From Edolisoma coerulescens (lineage: Eukaryota > Chordata > Aves > Passeriformes > Campephagidae): a stretch of 64,000 nucleotides of DNA. Under the pieces are notes generated by a model. The model saw only the letters and a program-made list of their open reading frames with translations, did not search any database and had not been told where the DNA came from. Within the stretch, counting starts at the first letter, position 1; every line of letters begins with the position of its first letter. Location of the stretch: contig VWZW01002314.1 of the NCBI GenBank assembly GCA_013397115.1, forward strand, positions 1,120,090 through 1,184,089. Direction: 5' to 3'. This document shows, piece after piece, positions 11,701 through 24,817 of the stretch. Made by a program: the position numbers and the translations under genes.

Positions 11701-14700
11701 GTATTCTTATAATACTCTAGTTGTTCAAATAACTGTTGAAGAGGAAAGATCTGCAGACAGGGGTGTTTGCACAGAGCTGTTTCTCAGGTACCCTGAGAAT
11801 CTGAACTAATAGGATTTTGTGTGAGACTATCATCCTCTCCAAAATCTGCTCTGTACTCCCAGGAATGTACAAGTCATGGGGCCAGAAAGGTACCAGGTAA
11901 GGAAGAGCTTGACTTTGGAACATCACTTTTGTGGGGGAAATAAAATTTTAGGGAAGTCCTGTGTTGTCTAGTTCCTTTTAATAAAAATGTTTATGTATGT
12001 TTTACTTTAAATTTCTACTGGGCATAAAACATGAAACGACCTATATATAAGAAAACCCAACCAAAAATGCTACCCTGAACCATCATCCCACTGCCCCACA
12101 CTGTGAAGCAGTGACTGGACCACAGAAATAGTTTGCAATAGACAGAACCCCTCTTGGTTACCTAGAATTAATTGAATTTATAGGCTAGTACTCTATTCAG
12201 CAGTATGTCATATTCTATTTGCTAAGGTCTTTCCATTTCAATTTTTCACAACCTCAACCCAATTTTTTCCCTCATCTTTGTTTAAAAGAATCAAACAGGC
12301 ATTGTACACTGTGCTCATATGCTGCCTACCAGGACACCATCAACTCTTCTGGAAACATGCACACTGGAAGGTCCTAACAATGAATTACTTCTCCAGAAAG
12401 TGCATTGTTAGATTTTATTCTTATTTTTTAACCATGAAACCATTTTGCAGCTGTGTTGCTTATCCTGCCGTGATTAAATCTCCCCATATTTCTGTACTGT
12501 ATCTACCTGTCCTAGGTAACTTAAATAACACTGATTTACTAGCAAATTTTGCTGCTTTCTTGGTTTCACTGAAAATGGGAGGAGGAGCAAGAGAAATGAC
12601 CACAGAAAACTGGAGAGGACAAAGATGTTAAGCGTATATGGGAAAGCTGAAAGCCTAATGATTGAATCAAAGCCTATGCTGATAGATCATTAGAGATCTG
12701 GTATCTAAACATTTGCCTCATTTGCTGAAACACCACTTTCTAAACACAAATTTCTACTAATGCTGGTCCACCAGTCATTTAATATTTCAGCTCATTTGGA
12801 ATAGAGTTTAGTAATTTATTATTGATCACTGTGTTCATATAACTCCTTTTCTTCACACTTTAAAACCTGATAGTGCTTCATCATTATCATAAGGTCTTAA
12901 AACAAAACTCTCACCAGAAAGTTCAGGAAAAAGATAATGTTGTAATTCAAACTGTACTTCTCTAATCCTGATGTCCTATTATTGATGTAAACATTTTTCC
13001 TTTTATGTAAATATTATTTTCTCTGGTTTTCAATATAGTCACCTCATGTTATTCTTTGTGGATTAATAGAAGTGGCTCACAAATAAAGAAGTAAAGAAAG
13101 AGCCTACAGCTCTTGCATTTCTTCAGCATCCTACGTAAAAGACCTGCTCCTAAAATATAGAGAAAAGCACAATTAAGTTTTTAAGGATGGTCTTGAGTAT
13201 GGGGTGCTAAATGCTAAAGGTCTGCAAGTGATATACAGACCTTTAATGCTTTAGTTTACATTATTGTGAGGATCAGGATAGGTTGACAAAAGAAGGCCTG
13301 GTTAGAGAAAAATGTAAATTGCTTGGGGAGAAAAACAGAAGAAAAACTGAAAGGAGAGGGGCGGATGAGGGGATCAGAGGGGAAATACTGTAACCAAATG
13401 GATGTGTAGACTGTGGGAGGAGGGATTAGTCTGTCTAGGTAAAGCAGGAGGTAAAAAAATGTGAAAAGATCACACGGGAAGGAAGATAGCTGGGAGGCAT
13501 GGGGAAGAAAATTCCATCCTCTGCACACACTGCTGTCTGCAGAGTTAACAGAGGTTAAGGTGCCAGGATCACAGCAAATCTTTTACAGAAACCACTGACC
13601 ACAAGTAACAATTCTCTGGCTGGTTTGTCTGGTCTTACCAATTCTCTCCAGCAGTGACTCACTGAGAAGCTGCTCTGGCCTGAAGCTGTTGGTTATTGGT
13701 CTCCCACAGCCAGAGCTGGTAAAAGGGGACACCACTCTTGCTCCACTTCTCATCATCTTAATATCAAACCTACCCTCCCATTTAAAACCTCGTGAATGGT
13801 GATCAGAACAGGAAGCAAAGTGAAACCTCTTCCACCAGCTTGTCTGGCAGAGGGTGACCCACAGCAAGGAGTGGGTTTTCTTGTGTCAAAGGCCATTTGT
13901 ACCTTGAGTGGATGAGGTGTTCCCAATAGTCTGGGCAGACATATCTCAGGTTGACTGCTTGTGAAGTTCAAAAATATAGCCCTTTTCCCCTCCACTAGCC
14001 TCATTTCTGCTTCGAGATGGTCAAAGAATTAGATAATAAGGCTTTTATTGAAAAAGTAAAATTGAATTTCACTTCTAGAAATTTTTACTCTGTTCCTCTG
14101 CCCACCCCCTTTTTTTTCGGCTGTGTGCATTCCTCATTACTTGTAGAGTTCAGTAAGCAAATTTACTTTAGAGTAATCTTTAGAGAAATCTATTTTAGAA
14201 AGGTTTCAGAGAAATCTATTTTTTCCTAAGTAACTGTTTTATAGCATTTAGAAACGTTTCAGTATTTACACTTAGATAGAATCTATTTCTCCCAAACGAT
14301 TAGTAAAGGATGCTTACTAACAATAAAATAACCTCTTCTTATAACTACAATGCAGTTTTTCTCTTTTAAGTCCATTACATCTCAATTTAGTGCTGTTTCT
14401 TTAAACTGACCCTCCCTGAAACAACTGCAGTATTATTGATTCAGGTTCTGATTTTCTGATCTCACCAAGTATCACATTTTGCTTTCATGCAACCACAGAG
14501 CTGCAGAATGGAAAAATACCCTGTTAAGTGCTTCCCTTCATGAGTTAAAGTCTGTCTGCTCCTTTTGATTGATATCTCCATTGCTATCAAAGAGCAAATC
14601 CACTAAAAAATCATATAAAATGTCTACAGCTACTTTCTAATGTGCTGAGTTTTCTGAAAAATATTCCTGAGATGCACGAAAATATATGTCCTTTGTGCCC

Positions 14701-17180
14701 TTTGGGAAAAAAAAAGGTCCAGGAAGCGGTGAAACAGATTCTTAATGTTTTTCTGTTAAAATGAATTTCTGTGAAGAAGGTTTAATAATTAATTTAATGC
14801 AGGTTTGTCCCAATTTTTGGTTTTGAGGAGATGCTGAAACTGTAGGTTGCTGCTAGAGAGGGAGGCATGCTTTTGCATGTGGCTGTTGCAAACAAAAGTA
14901 TGGTATCCACTTGTGGAGAACGCAAGTCTGTGGGCAAACCCTTCTCCAGAGACCTTGTTGCCCTATTCCTCACTTCACAGCCACAGAGCACTCTCACAAA
15001 AAGCCTAATTTTTCCCAGAAATAAGGTGAAAAAATAATATTTTCTCATTAAAGCTTTACTTTACCTAATCTTACCCAGAACCAACATGAAACTGCAAATA
15101 GAAAATGCATCTTTACATTAACATTCAACTGCATAATGCACTTATTGTTAAGTTAGTTATTATTTTTGTTTGTTGATGTCATTTCAGACCCACATATTTT
15201 TACTGTGGCACTGGACAGAGAGGATTAGTCCAGAATGGCATGAACTGGTTGTAATGAAATCCAAAACGGTTCGAAACTCCCCGTAGCTCATGAACTTTAA
15301 GTGCAACCTGTGCAGAAGAGGGTTTCAAAGAACAACTTCTTCTCCCCAAATTTTTGGTAGTGAGACCAGAAGTAAACAGGCAAATCTATTGTTGAGCAGA
15401 GGTAAGGGGAAAGCTTTTATCAGTCTGGACTTTCATATTACCCACATCCCCATGAACCCTCTAAAGACCTAGATCATATTAACTGTGGGAACATGCAGAG
15501 CATGCTGGCTGCAGGCCAGTCAGGAGTTTCAGAAAGAGCTAAGAGTTAGTTGAAACAGGTGCATGTAATAAAGAAGCGTGAAATAAAGAACCAGAACAAC
15601 TGGCCTGTGTCAAGTTCAAGTTACTGTTACATAGGGCTGTTCAGAATTTTCACAACAAGTTTCAGAAACCTCCAAGTCTGAGCTTTGCTTTTTTATTTGG
15701 GAAAATTCATTCATTGAAAATGTACAAACCAATGTGTTTTCCACTTACAGATGGACCTAATATAATGCAAAACCTTTACATTTTTTCAAAACCTGTGCTG
15801 TTTGAATTATTATTGTTGTATAAATTTGACCTATCTAGAAACAAATACAGATGAAAAATGTGTGCAAGGAAAAATGTAGGCATCTGACGTCTTAGCCCAG
15901 AACAAAAATAAAAATAGTGTACCGTCTCATGTACAGGTCTATCCCAAATGTTTGTGGAAAGCTCTATTTTATATGTAGGCAAAGGAAAAAAGAAGATGAG
16001 GGGTTCTGGTGAATGCAGGGATATCTTCCTAGCTCAGACCAGACATTACCTCTGGACAGGGCTCGGAAGCCCTTGTCTGGCAAAAAGATCTGTGGAAGTT
16101 TGTCCTCCACTTCCCACCCCAAGGATCTGAAAGAGGAAGCAACAGGTTCACCAGTGAATCAGACTACATTTTCTGGACACTGTAGCATGTATTTCCTTCA
16201 GTATAACCTTCTGGATGCTCACTTTGACAGCATGGGTTTGAAAGCCCATGACATCCCCTTCCTCTGATTTGACATGCCAATAATACTGGCAGTGTATGAA
16301 TCCACACACATACAGATCAAGTCACAAGCAATATCCAAGGTGCAGAGAAGGCCAAATTTTTACCAGCTCTTCCACATAAATGTTAGAGGTAAGAAGTGCC
16401 AACAGTTTCCATCATTAAGATGTGTACCTGGGAAACAGTCAAAAAATGTTCTTTAAACAAAGCACTACTTAAGAGCATAAAGTCATTCGCATAAGGAAGG
16501 ATGCTGTGGTGAGTTAAAGCTTTTCCTTAGTAAACAAATTATCAGCTGCCAGAAACAGTTCATTGATTGTGTTTGGTATTCTGGTGCTTTTTTTGTCTTT
16601 ATGGAATCAATATTCAGATCCTTCAAGGTTTAAAAAAAAAATTCTTTGAAACTGGTAATAAGTACTTCCTAGAAATATGTACTATTTCCCTGGAACTGCA
16701 GTGTGAATAGCAATAAAAATAGGGTCTGTTAAAATCACTTGAGTACTCTTGAGCTTTTCCTCGGTTTAGAAGATGAAAGTTAAAGAAGTTTATGGATTAA
16801 CTGTATCATATTTTTTCCATGGGATTTAAGGTAGTGTATTTTCTGCCAACATTTTCAACATACGGAATTAATGTTATGAATTTAATGATCTTGGTGACAT
16901 AAAAATGAGGGTTATAGAAAACAAAAGCAAAATTCTTACAGAACCTTCTAGTTATGAATGTACATCAAGTTGTGCGAGTTGGAGTTGTAAATATTGTAGC
17001 TTATTGCTCACACAACATAGTTCCTCACTAAAAAACCGTCAGTGGAAGAATTTTATGTCCACATCTTTTATAGCAGCATTAAAAAGAAAAAAATCCCTGT
17101 TAAGTCACCAATATAAAAAAATCTACTGTGTAGACAACAGAATTTTTAATAATTTTCCTGCCATCACCTTTGGTAAAAGA
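11701..17180. other. single-copy non-coding DNA
   Basis: About 5.5 kb of mixed sequence. The longest open frame, about 117 codons at 12278-12631 on the plus strand, has no domain I recognise. A short direct repeat of an AGAGAAATCTATTTTAG-like unit occurs at about 14180-14222. No RNA gene or transposon was recognised. Confidence 0.6.
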
Positions 17181-20100
17181 AAGTGAATCCAATGGCTTTC
17201 ATGTGTCCAACACATGCATCTGATTTTGTTGCTTTTCATCATATCTCCTTTTAAATGGGGACATAAAAACAGTGGCAACAGCAAAAGACATCAATAAACA
17301 TTGTATATTGATATCTCCAAAGATATCTTTAAGTATTTTTAAAAATCTCTGAAATGTTATCTCAGTCGGTAGCCCTCCACAGTAGAGAAACAGCACAAGA
17401 GGAAATGCTTTTACTGATATTCCTGTATAAGAAGCACACTTTGACACCACAGACAGTTTTTTTTGTGTGCTAATATTCTCATGAGCTGTGCTGTTAGGAA
17501 ATTCTAACTTCTTGTAGGATTGCTTAAGCCAAAAGGGTGAAAGAATGGTGATTGAATACAAAGCAGTCCGCTTGCACTTCACTTTTGTGTTTTACAAATA
17601 GCACAAAAGTTTGAGCTCAGTAAAAGTAAAGAGGAACCCAGCAAGCCAAGGTGACAGACTCAGTCTTGGTAGAAATCAGAGAAGACTTAGAAAACGCTGT
17701 CCAAAAGCCATCTGAAAGCCAAGATTTTAAGAGTGTCTTTATAGAGATGGTGATATAAACTGTAACAGGACATTTCTGGAACAGTATAATGCTGGCTTCA
17801 GCAACAAAAGCCATAAGGCAATGAAAGAAATGGACAGCTGTAATGTTGAAACGCTTAAATGAAATAAAAGTTGATAGCCAGGAACTGTCAGAAAGCAATT
17901 AAAAAATATTAAAACCACAGACATTATGCGTGAAGAGAGGCAAAATATTTATGAGGGACGGGAAGCATCATTAATTATAATTACCTCAATTAGCTTCTTA
18001 GAATCATCAACTCTATGATTGCAATAAAGAACCTCCAATAAAGTAACATCCCCTCTTTAGACAGGCTTCCTATGTGCTCCTAGGAAGGCAACTAATGTGC
18101 ACCCACTAGGTGCCAGTCTGTAATGTGGGAAAAGTTCTTCCCAGCCTATAAAAGCATGCTTTGGCTGAAATCCAACACAGAGTAGGAAACTTAGCCATAA
18201 GAAACAAGAAAAACAAACCTCAGAAAAAGGCAGATGGAGGCAAAGAAAATAGATATAAAAGGGAGTCTGGATGAAGAAATTTAAACTCTTTCCAGCCTAA
18301 TTACGGTGTGGCCCTGCAGGTTATGGACAACCCAATCATACCATAGTGATACAAGTTCTTAAGCCTTTCCGCACTTCCCTCCTCCGCACGTGAATCTCCC
18401 AGTCAGAAGCTGCTATACCCTCTTGCAGAGCTATGGCTCCAGGTGCACCTCTTCCTGAGAAAAAGTCCAAGTAAGGAGTAGAGTGTATTTGGCAAACCCC
18501 TGACATACAGCTGACATTTTCTCATACAGAAGGAGAAAAAGGTGTATATTCACGCATCAAGATGATGATTCAGGGAGCCAGCAAGAGGTTGAGGGTTGAA
18601 GTTGTAGCTACACACATGCAAGTGGTAGTACAGGTTTTCTTCTTGCCAACCTGCTGGAAGTCAGAGATTCATACCAAGAAATTCAGGTTCCTCGATCTTA
18701 CCCTCTATCATGATGTATATGCCTACAGGAATGCCATAACCGTGGTTTTGAGTAGGTGAGAGTGTCCTCTGTGAAAGTTTGAGGATGCTGGACTCCTAAA
18801 CTCTCTGACTAAACTGCTGCAGCACCATGGAGGCCAGGATGCAGAACACTTCCATTGAATGTATTAAGCCAAATGTGCTTCTGCAGCTTGGAATATGACA
18901 CGAAGAGCAATGCTTTTTCCCATTTTGCACTTCATTATCATATTCTTCTTGTTATTTACGAAAAAGGAAAATATGATTTAACTTGAACATGAGAGCAACA
19001 TTGATATGGAAAAAAAAAATTGTACTAGACAAAAAGTTGAAAACAGCCTCAGACCACAGTAACAGTCAGTTCTTGTAGACCTTAAGGAAACAAAAATATT
19101 GGTGTTCTTGGTGTAAATGTTCATTACGAAGAGTAGACAGTACTCCAAAGGTGGGTACACAGACTCAGTATGCTGTGGTTGAACCCCAGATGATGTTTTT
19201 GCATCACACAATAGTACTCCTGTGACCCAAAACTGCATCTGAACATGCACATGTGGGTGGCACACACTATCCATAGCAGGAGCCGGCTTCACACACCACT
19301 GAAGCTTTGGAATTCCTTACCAGTGCGTTGGACTCTATCACTGAATAATTAGGTTTGATAATCACAATGACAGAATGATATATAGACTTGATAAAAATAG
19401 ACTTGATTTATTTTAAAACTTGTTTTATACATCCTTAGGTACTCAAAAGAAAGCTAGTCTGACTCACTTCAAAAGCCTCATGAACTTCAGGAGAGACAGC
19501 ACAGAAGTTTTGACCTTCAGCTGTCTGAGAAAGCACTGCATGTTTAATTCTTATTTCACAGGGTTACCTGAAAAATCTACAGCAAGTATCAAAGCTGTAA
19601 GCATGAGAATTGCTAAGTTTATGCTACTGATAGAAAAACAAACCTTGAATGCTACAGATTTTCTACAGATGTCTAGCTAATCCCTGTTAATCAAAGTAGT
19701 AAATAAAATTTTGGTTTATTCTTGCTTGCAAAAAATTTACGTAAAGAAGTAATCTCATCTTATTCAAACATTCATAACTGAAAACCAATTACTTAAAGTA
19801 AAGGTGACTTTTTATAATCCAGAAAAAACAAAATGTACCATCAAGATTATAGACAGCAAAAGCAGACTTAATGAAAAGACTAGAATAATGAGCTTCAGAA
19901 TGGAAGTGCAGTTATAATAAAGAGAAGTGATATGATAAAAATATGGAAATAAACTTCAGAGGGAAATTATACCAATCACTTCTTTTCATTCTTTTTGATA
20001 GCACAGGGGAAGCAGTCATTACATTCAAAAGACAAACCAAAAATTGAGAAAAGGGAATTCCCTTTCAAATTATGCATAATTAGGCTATGAAATTTATTGG

Positions 20101-20598
20101 CCTATGATATTGTACAGAGGAGAAGTTCAGCATTATATATAAAAGGACAGAGCAAAAAATGACCTTACACTATGCAGTTTAAACTGTCCTATTGAAAAGT
20201 GTAAGATGTACCTGCTATATTGAAAGATTCAGGATATCTTGTCTCTACAGGCAAGTTATTCCAAAGCGGAGTCCCATTCGTTTGGGGATGATAACAATAC
20301 AGTTTAATACAAGAATCCAGACGAGACTGATTAGTTTAATTAACTCTGGCAATTTCTAAGGAGTTGAATGCTAGACTTACTTACATGTAATACAAACCTG
20401 ATGAAGCATTAGATTGCAAAGAATACAAATTGGCTTAGTATGCCAGAGGTGCTAATGCTGCAGTATTTATATTGAAAGTATGCTCAGAGTATACTCTTAC
20501 TAGCCAGCATTTCAGCATTTGCTGAACTAATTTTATCAACAGATTTTTCTTTAGAACTTGCCTTAATATCGGAATCTTCAAATCTTTTTTTCTACCCA
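17181..20598. other. single-copy non-coding DNA
   Basis: Contains a minus-strand open frame of 127 codons at 17199-17582 and another of 93 codons at 17617-17898. Both are AT-rich, hydrophobic and unrecognised. A homeodomain-like AT cluster, ATTAATTATAATTACC, occurs at about 17970. No exon or repeat could be supported. Confidence 0.55.
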
Positions 20599-20614
20599 TT
20601 TTTTTTTTTTTTTT
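20599..20614. repeat. poly(T) homopolymer
   Basis: Sixteen consecutive Ts, with no adjacent retroposon body recognised. Confidence 0.9.
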
Positions 20615-21173
20615 AATGAACACATGATAAAATCACAGAAGTGCACCTCTGGGTTAACTTGGGTTCAGAACTAGAAATGGTGGAGATGTAGCTCAGTGAT
20701 GACAAATGAAAATGCACGCAGAAATCCATGTGTGCTGAGATGGGTGGACTGTATGGATATAAAGCTCTCCAGCACTTTCTGGGAGCTTCCTTCCAGAAGC
20801 ACAGGGTTCTTTTACAAGTGAGTTGTTGAATGCAATTTTGAAAAATATTTTACTGGAATAAAAGAAGGATTTTTTTTTTCCCCCTCGTGGTTTTATCTTT
20901 AAGGAGAAAAAAAACAAATCAGGAAAACTGATAACCATAATACATTTTATTACTTTAGAGACAGACAGCACTTAGAAATGCAAGCATATTTGACAAGTTT
21001 ACAGGAAAAAAATACAGACTAAAATGTAGTTTGTCACACAAAGTATTACTTGGTTGGTTAGATAAATAGTTTATGAAGAATATTGAACATGAATATGCCA
21101 AAAGCAATGAAAGTTGCTGTGAAAGCTATGATATTGTACAAGGTAAAACCTACAGCTACACTACAGAAGACCT
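20615..21173. other. non-coding DNA, nothing recognised
   Basis: AT-rich single-copy sequence without recognisable features. Confidence 0.6.
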
Positions 21174-21193
21174 ACAGTACTGTACATGTACAG
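21174..21193. repeat. two overlapping perfect palindromes
   Basis: ACAGTACTGT at 21174-21183 overlaps CTGTACATGTACAG at 21180-21193. Both are perfect dyads. Such sites can bind dimeric factors, but no specific factor can be assigned from sequence alone. Confidence 0.7.
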
Positions 21194-23094
21194 AACTGTG
21201 CAAAGCTGCCAGGTTTTGCTTCACTGAATTTCTGTAGCAAAACCAGAAAATCATGCCTGTAGGGCTGGGACTCCTAAACATGGAGGCATAAGCATACAAA
21301 TTCCTGAAAGGTGCAAACACTGTAGAGTGAAAAGAATTATTTAGGAATACAGACATATCTTTGAATATAGAAGAATAAAATGAGGACAGGGAAAATGGGC
21401 TTAGTGTAAAGTACTTTACAGCGACATGCTTTTCACTCCAGAAGAGACACCAAAAGCATGGCAGCTATATTACTTGAAAAATTTTGGTGATGCACAATGA
21501 CTGCACTGTTAGTGGGCTTGACTAGAATAAATGAAGACTGCTCACAAGACTCCTGCCAAGAATTGGTAATTGTCACAAACTAAATAGAATATTAGGTGAC
21601 TTTGGTGAATTTCTGTACTAGTGATCATATAGTCAGTCACTCATCAGGTCTCAGCATGGGAAACTTAACTTCTCTTTGCAGTGCCCATGGTAGCTTGACT
21701 TCTAATTCTTACTGAGAGAGTATTTCCAGGAAAGATTTTGCAAGTGAATCTATGAGAGTCCAGGTCTTACCACAATTTGAGTACAAATCTTTTCTGACAA
21801 AGCTGACAGCCTCAGATACTGGAACTAAAGGTCACCAAGCCTATTTTGTTGGGGAAAATGCAACACGAACTGTAACTCCAGAAACAGGAGAGTAAAGTTC
21901 TGTGCTTGTGTTACATACCAAGTAACAATAACAACTTCTTGACCTAAGGAAAAATCTAACGCTCTGATATATTTAGTGCTTCTTTTTCCTGAACACACTC
22001 AGAATGTAAAATGTTTCTGTGTACAAAATGAATGAATAAACTATTTTCTTTTCAAGACTATTGCAACAGAAAATCACCTCATCCAGATATCCATTTGGAG
22101 CCTATGGTTCTGTATTTTTACAGTAAGGTCTATGTACTGAAACAGAGACATATGATCATTCAACACTGCACTGTTGGGGTTGAAGAACTGTTATTTTCTC
22201 AGTCAAAAAACCACACCACCATCACTACACTTTTATTTCTATCTTTTGCATAGTTCTGGGGACTCTGGAAATGTTGATAAGGCACCCGATATACATGTTA
22301 CTGAGCTCTGATACATGTACGTATATCTATGGCCTCATTGCAGAGTAGCACCTGGGCACAAAAGTAGGTCTTCGCACGGCCAAAGCCACCCTCAACTCTC
22401 TAAAATAATTTACAGTAAATAGAAATATCTCTGAGCACCAGGTCCATCCTGTTTGGTATTAACCTGTGACATATAAGGCAATGGTGCTCATCCTGTCCCC
22501 ACTTGGCGTGCATACAGAGATAAGGAAATCACCAAGGATAGGAACTGATTTCTCCCTCAAGAAAGGCTGGTTCTGTTCTGCCTATAAAATACATTAAGCA
22601 AATTGGCTTTTGCACTAGATCAAGTCAGTAATCCACAGAAGAAACAGTGCTCAAAGACATCAATGAAATCATTGTGCTACAGCCTGTGGATATTGTACTG
22701 CCTCTCTTTCTGGTACCAATCTCCTGGGTTGAATTGGAACCTGTATGAGCTCTACCCATTATTCCCAGCTGGTATCTGACCTAAGGACTATGATGCCTGG
22801 TTCATAGACAGATGGACTCCTAAAAAAAAAGATCCTCATTTTCTAAATTCATGGGTTGAGTGACCTGGAAATAAACAATTGGACCTTCCAGTACTTCCAG
22901 CAGATGTAACACCATGAGATATGGAGGGGGTACATACAAATGACTGTCTCATTCATCTATGAACCAAAGCATATCCAGGTACGACCTCAATATTCCAGAA
23001 AAACTCTAGTAGAAACTGGATTTTTATTTCAGTGATATTAGATCTGTTTCTTTTTTCTACACCTATGTTAAATGAAATAATTTAGGGCCATTGT
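21194..23094. other. single-copy non-coding DNA
   Basis: No repeats or genes recognised. The short open frames are unremarkable. Confidence 0.6.
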
Positions 23095-23119
23095 AAAAAA
23101 AAAAAAAAAAGAAAAAAAA
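23095..23119. repeat. poly(A) tract
   Basis: Sixteen As, one G, then eight As. I did not recognise a retroposon or processed pseudogene body upstream. Confidence 0.9.
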
Positions 23120-23296
23120 GCATTTTCAAAAGGCTAAAGTGAAACCAAATTACCTAAGTCATGGAAATACTTCCATTCAATAAGAGCACTTAAAATTTTC
23201 ATACTCCTTCCTTTGGCACACAGAGCTCTTCCTTAGTGTGTACTCAGAACACCACCATTCATGGCATGGCAAAGTATGTCACCATCCATCTTGTCA

Positions 23297-23315
23297 GGAT
23301 CCTAGGCTAGGATCC
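23297..23315. repeat. perfect 19 bp palindrome
   Basis: GGATCCTAG, a central G, then CTAGGATCC. The nine-base arms are perfectly complementary. It contains two copies of GGATCC. No function is evident. Confidence 0.8.
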
Positions 23316-24249
23316 AGAAAAAAAGATATCTTACCCTTCCTAAAAATCCTTGGAGAGCTTATCCAAGAAATATTTTCAGAGCAAATGTAACACACCCACA
23401 TGCTCCTATTGACCCCAAGCCACAAGTGAAACTTTATGCATGAATATGGCTCACTGATTTTACTGAGGTGTTTCATATACATATATGTGAAGTGAAGTGT
23501 GAAGGTACATCAGAGATCAGGTTTAGAGCTGTTAAATGCTTTTATAAACTCACCAGTTACCAGCCTCTGGTTTACTGCTCAAACACAGCTGAGTTAAGCA
23601 GATGCCGGAAATTCAATGCATCCTGGACACACTGGATTCACACTTCTCCACACATTAACAGTGCCTGAGCACCACGTCTGGTGCAGTGTCAGATCCTGTG
23701 GTGTGTCCCCTGCCGTTGATAAGTTCACATATGGTCCCTCCAATGTTCAGCACAAACCAGGCTCTCCAGACAAGTATAATTTAGTTCGCAGATGTACAGC
23801 AGGTCTCATGTGTTCTAGATTTATAAGAGCTATAGCACGTACTCAGATTATTTATGTATGCAAAGTCATTGTTACCCGGGGGTAATGGAAGTTGTCAGCA
23901 ACCCTACCCAGGCAGAGAAGAGGCCAGAGTAGAAAGCAGGAGCTGTGAAAGGCCAGTCATCAGCTTGAAGTCACACTGACTTTCATGGTAGACAGGTGAG
24001 TCAGTCAGACAAATGTCAACAGACTCACCCAAAGGAAAAAAAACAGTTGAAATTTAACTGTATTAAAGCTCAATATCTGCATGTAAAAATAAGGGGCAGT
24101 AAGTATTATTTTTCTATTTTAAACATTCTGGTCATAGCCAAAAACAAGGCCCTGATCTGGGAGGAAGGGCACTCAGGGTAAGCAACAGTCTGTTCCCCAA
24201 GGGGCTTACAGGCTAAGCAGGCAGGGCTGGGGACAGAAGAAAGGAAGAA
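23316..24249. other. non-coding DNA, nothing recognised
   Basis: Mixed single-copy sequence. An 89-codon plus-strand open frame at 23616-23885 is unrecognised. Confidence 0.55.
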
Positions 24250-24388
24250 TTGTTATCCACATTTTACAAACAGAGCACAGCAATGCAGAGAGATTAAATG
24301 CTTGGCTCGAGGTCACAAAGGATGTCCAGGGCAGACCCCTGGAAATGAATCTACATCTCAAGGTGCACCTTCCTGTCTGTCACCCAGA
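24250..24388 (+). repeat. MIR SINE remnant
   Basis: Matches the MIR consensus in order over about 140 bases: TTATCCACATTTTACA, then a degraded GAGGCACAGAGAGGTTAA-like segment reading GCAGAGAGATTAAATG, then the CTCGAGGTCAC block corresponding to the conserved CCAAGGTCACAC motif, and a weaker tail. MIR stopped moving before the mammal-reptile split or soon after, so a copy in a bird should look this worn. It is the better of the MIR candidates here. Assigned by eye without a database search. Confidence 0.7.
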
Positions 24389-24405
24389 CAGGTTTAATTC
24401 ATAAA

Positions 24406-24422
24406 GAATAATAATAATAATA
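24406..24422. repeat. (AAT)n microsatellite
   Basis: About five AAT units followed by an A run. Confidence 0.85.
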
Positions 24423-24746
24423 AAAAAATTAAAAATAAGAAATTAGGAATCAGCCACTTCCCAACAAGGCTTATACAGGCTTTCAGTCTAGCATTTCCAA
24501 CTAACTTCTCAGTCTAGCAGCTAAAATTTCATTACATCTTTCAAAACATAACCGTAGCTGTTTTGCCTCATGCTATAATATGCATATTGCCAAAAGCACT
24601 CCCTAATGCTGTAATATTTTGCTCCGTGAGAGGTGCCATACTACCAGCAAGCAGCAAACTTACTGACTAAAATTGCAACCATTGAACAGTATCTTCTCTG
24701 TGTCTGTGTGTCTTTTGGCCTAAATAAAGTAAATACACAGCATTAA

Positions 24747-24817
24747 GGGCCTGATCCTACTCCCACTTAAATCAATGGCAAATTCCCACTGATTCCAATG
24801 GAAGAAGCAGCCAGCCC
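24747..24817. repeat. old palindrome-ended interspersed repeat, copy 1
   Basis: About 71 bases begin GGGCCTGATCCTACTCCCA and end AAGCAGCCAGCCC. Two half-units, CCCACTTAAATCAATGG and CCCACTGATTCCAATGG, lie in between. The ends are imperfectly inverted. The arrangement matches a repeat I recall as common in crocodile and turtle DNA, with CCATTGA-TCAATGG cores flanked by GGGCCTGATCC and its inverse. I cannot name the family with certainty. Inverted ends would suit a non-autonomous DNA transposon. Confidence 0.6.

Noticed and set aside
17199..17898. Two consecutive minus-strand frames as a broken gene
   Set aside because: The frames are AT-rich and hydrophobic, do not resemble one protein family, and have no splice or frameshift logic joining them.
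23095..23119. Poly(A) tract as the tail of a processed pseudogene
   Set aside because: No gene-like sequence or polyadenylation signal arrangement is seen upstream, and no flanking duplication was found.
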